Source: Thiomargarita sp. (GTDB lineage: Bacteria; Pseudomonadota; Gammaproteobacteria; Beggiatoales; Beggiatoaceae). Taken from it: a stretch of DNA of 38,613 nucleotides. The notes beneath the pieces were generated by a model. That model was not told where the DNA came from. It ran no database searches and saw only the letters and a list, made by a program, of their open reading frames with translations. This document shows, piece by piece, positions 36,875 through 38,613 of this stretch. The DNA is taken from positions 6,781-45,393 of the forward strand of contig DYNN01000013.1 of assembly GCA_020721045.1 (NCBI GenBank), read 5' to 3'. How positions within the stretch are numbered: position 1 is the first letter of the stretch; the number at the start of each line of letters is the position of its first letter. A program made the translations under genes and the position numbers.

Positions 36875-38110
36875 ATGCTTAATTTTTGGATAATTGCTGC
36901 CAGTTTAATCGGTTTAGCACTGACTTTTGTGATACCGCCTTTATTAAAAAAAACCACGACAACCACTCACGTTGAACGAAATGCTTTAAATATCGCTATT
37001 TATCAGGAACGTTTAGCAGAATTAGCGCAAGAAAATTTAACGCCACCACAATTAGCACAAGCAAAGCTGGAATTAGAAAAAACTTTATCGCAAGAGCTTG
37101 AAGAGCAAGCAAAATTACGTCAGCCCACCGCGCATTGGATCAGTATAATTTTTATAGTTGTTTTAATACCGCTCATTTCTATAGGCGGCTATCTACGTTT
37201 AGGTCAACCGCAACTAATTGAAACAAAAGCTATTGATACAGCAACAGACTCGCAACAAGCTTCCATCGAAATGATGGTCACTAAATTACAAGAACGTCTA
37301 GCTAAAAATCCAGATAATTTAACTGATTGGGATATGTTAGCACGTACTTTAACGGTGTTGGAGCGATTTTCAGAAGCAAACGATGCTTTTATTAAAGCTC
37401 TAACCTTAGGTGGTGATACTGATCCAGAAATTTTAATTAGTTTTGCAGAATCTTTGGGTAAAGCTAATGCAGGTGAATTAATTGGCTTACCCAGTTTGTT
37501 ATTAGATAAAGCGTTGCAATTAGAGCCTGACAATCAAAAAGCTTTGTGGATTTATGGATTTGCTGCGATGCAAACTCAACAATACCTGCTTGCAGCCCAA
37601 CGTTGGCAGCGTTTATTAGCACAGATTCCAGCAGAAGAAACCAATGCGCGTCAAACGTTAACCAGTGCGATTGCAGAAGCACAACAACTTGCACAAACGC
37701 CTGCGATGACTGATGCAATGGCAGAAGCTTCTACAAGTACATCAACAACGATGACCGAACAAATAACGCAAATTCAAGTAAATGTAACACTTGATACCCG
37801 TTTGCAGGCTAAATTACAACCTACGGATACGGTATTTATTTACGCTAAAGCAATGCAAGGTCCGCCGATGCCATTGGCTGTGGTGAAAAAATTAGCGAGC
37901 GAATTGCCTTTAACCGTGACTTTAGATGACAGTATGGCAATGACGCCGGAGATGAAATTATCTAGTTTTAAACAAGTGATTGTTGCAGCACGTATTTCTA
38001 GGTCTGGTTCTGCCATGACTGAATCAGGGGATTTGTTGGGGCAAATAGATGCGATTGATTTGGAACAAACTGCAGCAATCAACATCACTATCGATCGGGT
38101 TGTGCCATAA
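36875..38110 (+). CDS. ccmI: Cytochrome c biogenesis protein CcmI
   Basis: A 411-residue membrane protein that acts as apocytochrome chaperone in system I maturation. It has a membrane helix at residues 1-21, a cytoplasmic loop with the conserved ALNIAIYQERLAEL segment, a second helix about 88-110, a TPR region about 125-270 (LAKNPDNLTDWDMLART, LEPDNQKALWIYGFAA), and a C-terminal beta-rich domain (VNVTLDTRLQAKLQPTDTVFIYAKA) known in long CcmI/CcmH2 proteins. It corresponds to the C-terminal half of E. coli CcmH. Downstream is about 500 nt without a convincing gene. Confidence 0.93.
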   Translation: MLNFWIIAASLIGLALTFVIPPLLKKTTTTTHVERNALNIAIYQERLAELAQENLTPPQLAQAKLELEKTLSQELEEQAKLRQPTAHWISIIFIVVLIPLISIGGYLRLGQPQLIETKAIDTATDSQQASIEMMVTKLQERLAKNPDNLTDWDMLARTLTVLERFSEANDAFIKALTLGGDTDPEILISFAESLGKANAGELIGLPSLLLDKALQLEPDNQKALWIYGFAAMQTQQYLLAAQRWQRLLAQIPAEETNARQTLTSAIAEAQQLAQTPAMTDAMAEASTSTSTTMTEQITQIQVNVTLDTRLQAKLQPTDTVFIYAKAMQGPPMPLAVVKKLASELPLTVTLDDSMAMTPEMKLSSFKQVIVAARISRSGSAMTESGDLLGQIDAIDLEQTAAINITIDRVVP

Positions 38111-38179
38111 TACTGCTGCTTTTAATCGTGCTAATTTGAAATTATTGAATTTATTAACGCACTGAAAAATAATCTTCTA

Positions 38180-38202
38180 GTCCCAACGGTCTCCGTTGGG
38201 AC
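38180..38202. repeat. Short perfect palindrome, repeat-like
   Basis: GTCCCAACGG and CCGTTGGGAC form a perfect 10-bp stem with a TCT loop, 70 nt after ccmI. There is no T-run after either arm, so it is more like a REP-type palindromic repeat than an intrinsic terminator, although it could stabilise the ccmHI transcript end. Confidence 0.6.
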
Positions 38203-38613
38203 GAGGAATTCTCACTATTGCTCATCTAGTTCACACTTTAATTCAAAAAAGATTCGTGTAAAGTTCTTTTATCGGAATATTTACATCGAATTCACGCTAG
38301 ATAATCATACGTTGTAAAAACTAATTTACACTGTTATTCATAACTTCTAAAATGATTAGCATGTGGTGCAATGCGATAGATAGTGTCAGAATATGGGTAA
38401 GTAATCGTCATTATTCTGACAAATCTGATGAATACACAATTGACATTAATCTTGCTATAGGGAAGTTGGTTAAAGATTGAAATGTAACCTAAATACTTTT
38501 CGTTGACGGTGTTATTTCTTGCTTGGATAAAAAATGAGAAAATTATACTGTTTTTTATAAATTGTTTGCATGATAATGCATAGCCTGTAATATACATCAC
38601 TTAAACAAAAGAT
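38203..38613. other. Gene-poor end of window
   Basis: This AT-rich stretch contains no ORF with family resemblance, ribosome-binding site or codon pattern I can support, and no tRNA or obvious repeat. An 88-codon open frame on the minus strand (38334-38600) lacks a recognisable domain. The window ends here, so a gene beginning beyond the edge cannot be excluded. Confidence 0.5.

Noticed and set aside
38334-38600. 88-codon minus-strand open frame near the right edge
   Set aside because: No recognisable domain, ribosome-binding site or neighbour support; composition is typical of chance frames in AT-rich DNA. A toxin-like reading was considered but no motif holds.

Overview
The window reads as chromosome from a low-GC gammaproteobacterium, most likely a sulfur-oxidising member of the Thiotrichales (Beggiatoa/Thioploca relatives). 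This is inferred from protein style, not from a database search. Supporting signs are the cbbQ-cbbO pair (RuBisCO activase), system I cytochrome c maturation genes, a bifunctional-type SpoT, TolB, large multi-receiver hybrid kinases, a Ser/Thr kinase with a zinc ribbon and TPR-like tail, and palindromic dispersed repeats. I see no rRNA, tRNA, CRISPR array, intact IS or prophage.

Layout. 1-4.3 kb (minus): ileS followed by a stand-alone dihydrolipoamide dehydrogenase. 4.5-4.9 kb: moaE. 5.05-11.2 kb (plus): a tight four-gene cluster of unknown function: a coiled-coil inner-membrane protein, a minimal type IV prepilin-like protein, a secreted protein made of about eight short helical repeats, and a 1385-residue hybrid histidine kinase. 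11.5-15.9 kb (plus): a DUF349/HEAT-like protein, exonuclease III and a YaiI-family protein. 15.8-21.8 kb (minus): spoT, a PilC/GspF-type membrane protein and a Ser/Thr kinase, closely packed. 22.2-27.9 kb: an aspartate-type aminotransferase (plus) converging on cbbQ-cbbO-tolB (minus). 27.9-28.7 kb: a 0.78 kb gene-poor island with two inverted MITE-like elements, an older inverted-repeat element and a decayed ORF. 28.7-32.2 kb (minus): pgi, an HdeA-like secreted protein, ccmB and an MlaF-type ABC ATPase. 32.5-38.1 kb (plus): a receiver-kinase that has lost its phosphoacceptor histidine, hisA-hisF, accD, ccmH-ccmI. 38.1-38.6 kb: no convincing gene.

How the genes work together. Most are housekeeping: translation, histidine and fatty-acid synthesis, glycolysis, DNA repair, cofactor synthesis, envelope integrity. 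cbbQ/cbbO point to autotrophic CO2 fixation, although no RuBisCO gene lies in the window. The ccm genes are split (ccmB at 29.5 kb, ccmH/I at 36.4 kb) rather than in one operon.

The observations most worth following are: (1) the 5.05-11.2 kb cluster, which looks like an undescribed envelope or pilus-linked signalling module; (2) a SpoT whose synthetase domain has lost the catalytic Asp and other motif residues while the hydrolase domain is intact; (3) a REC-HATPase protein with Gln in place of the phosphorylated His; (4) a MITE family in which one copy rewrote the C-terminus of the ABC ATPase gene and another is nested in an older element.
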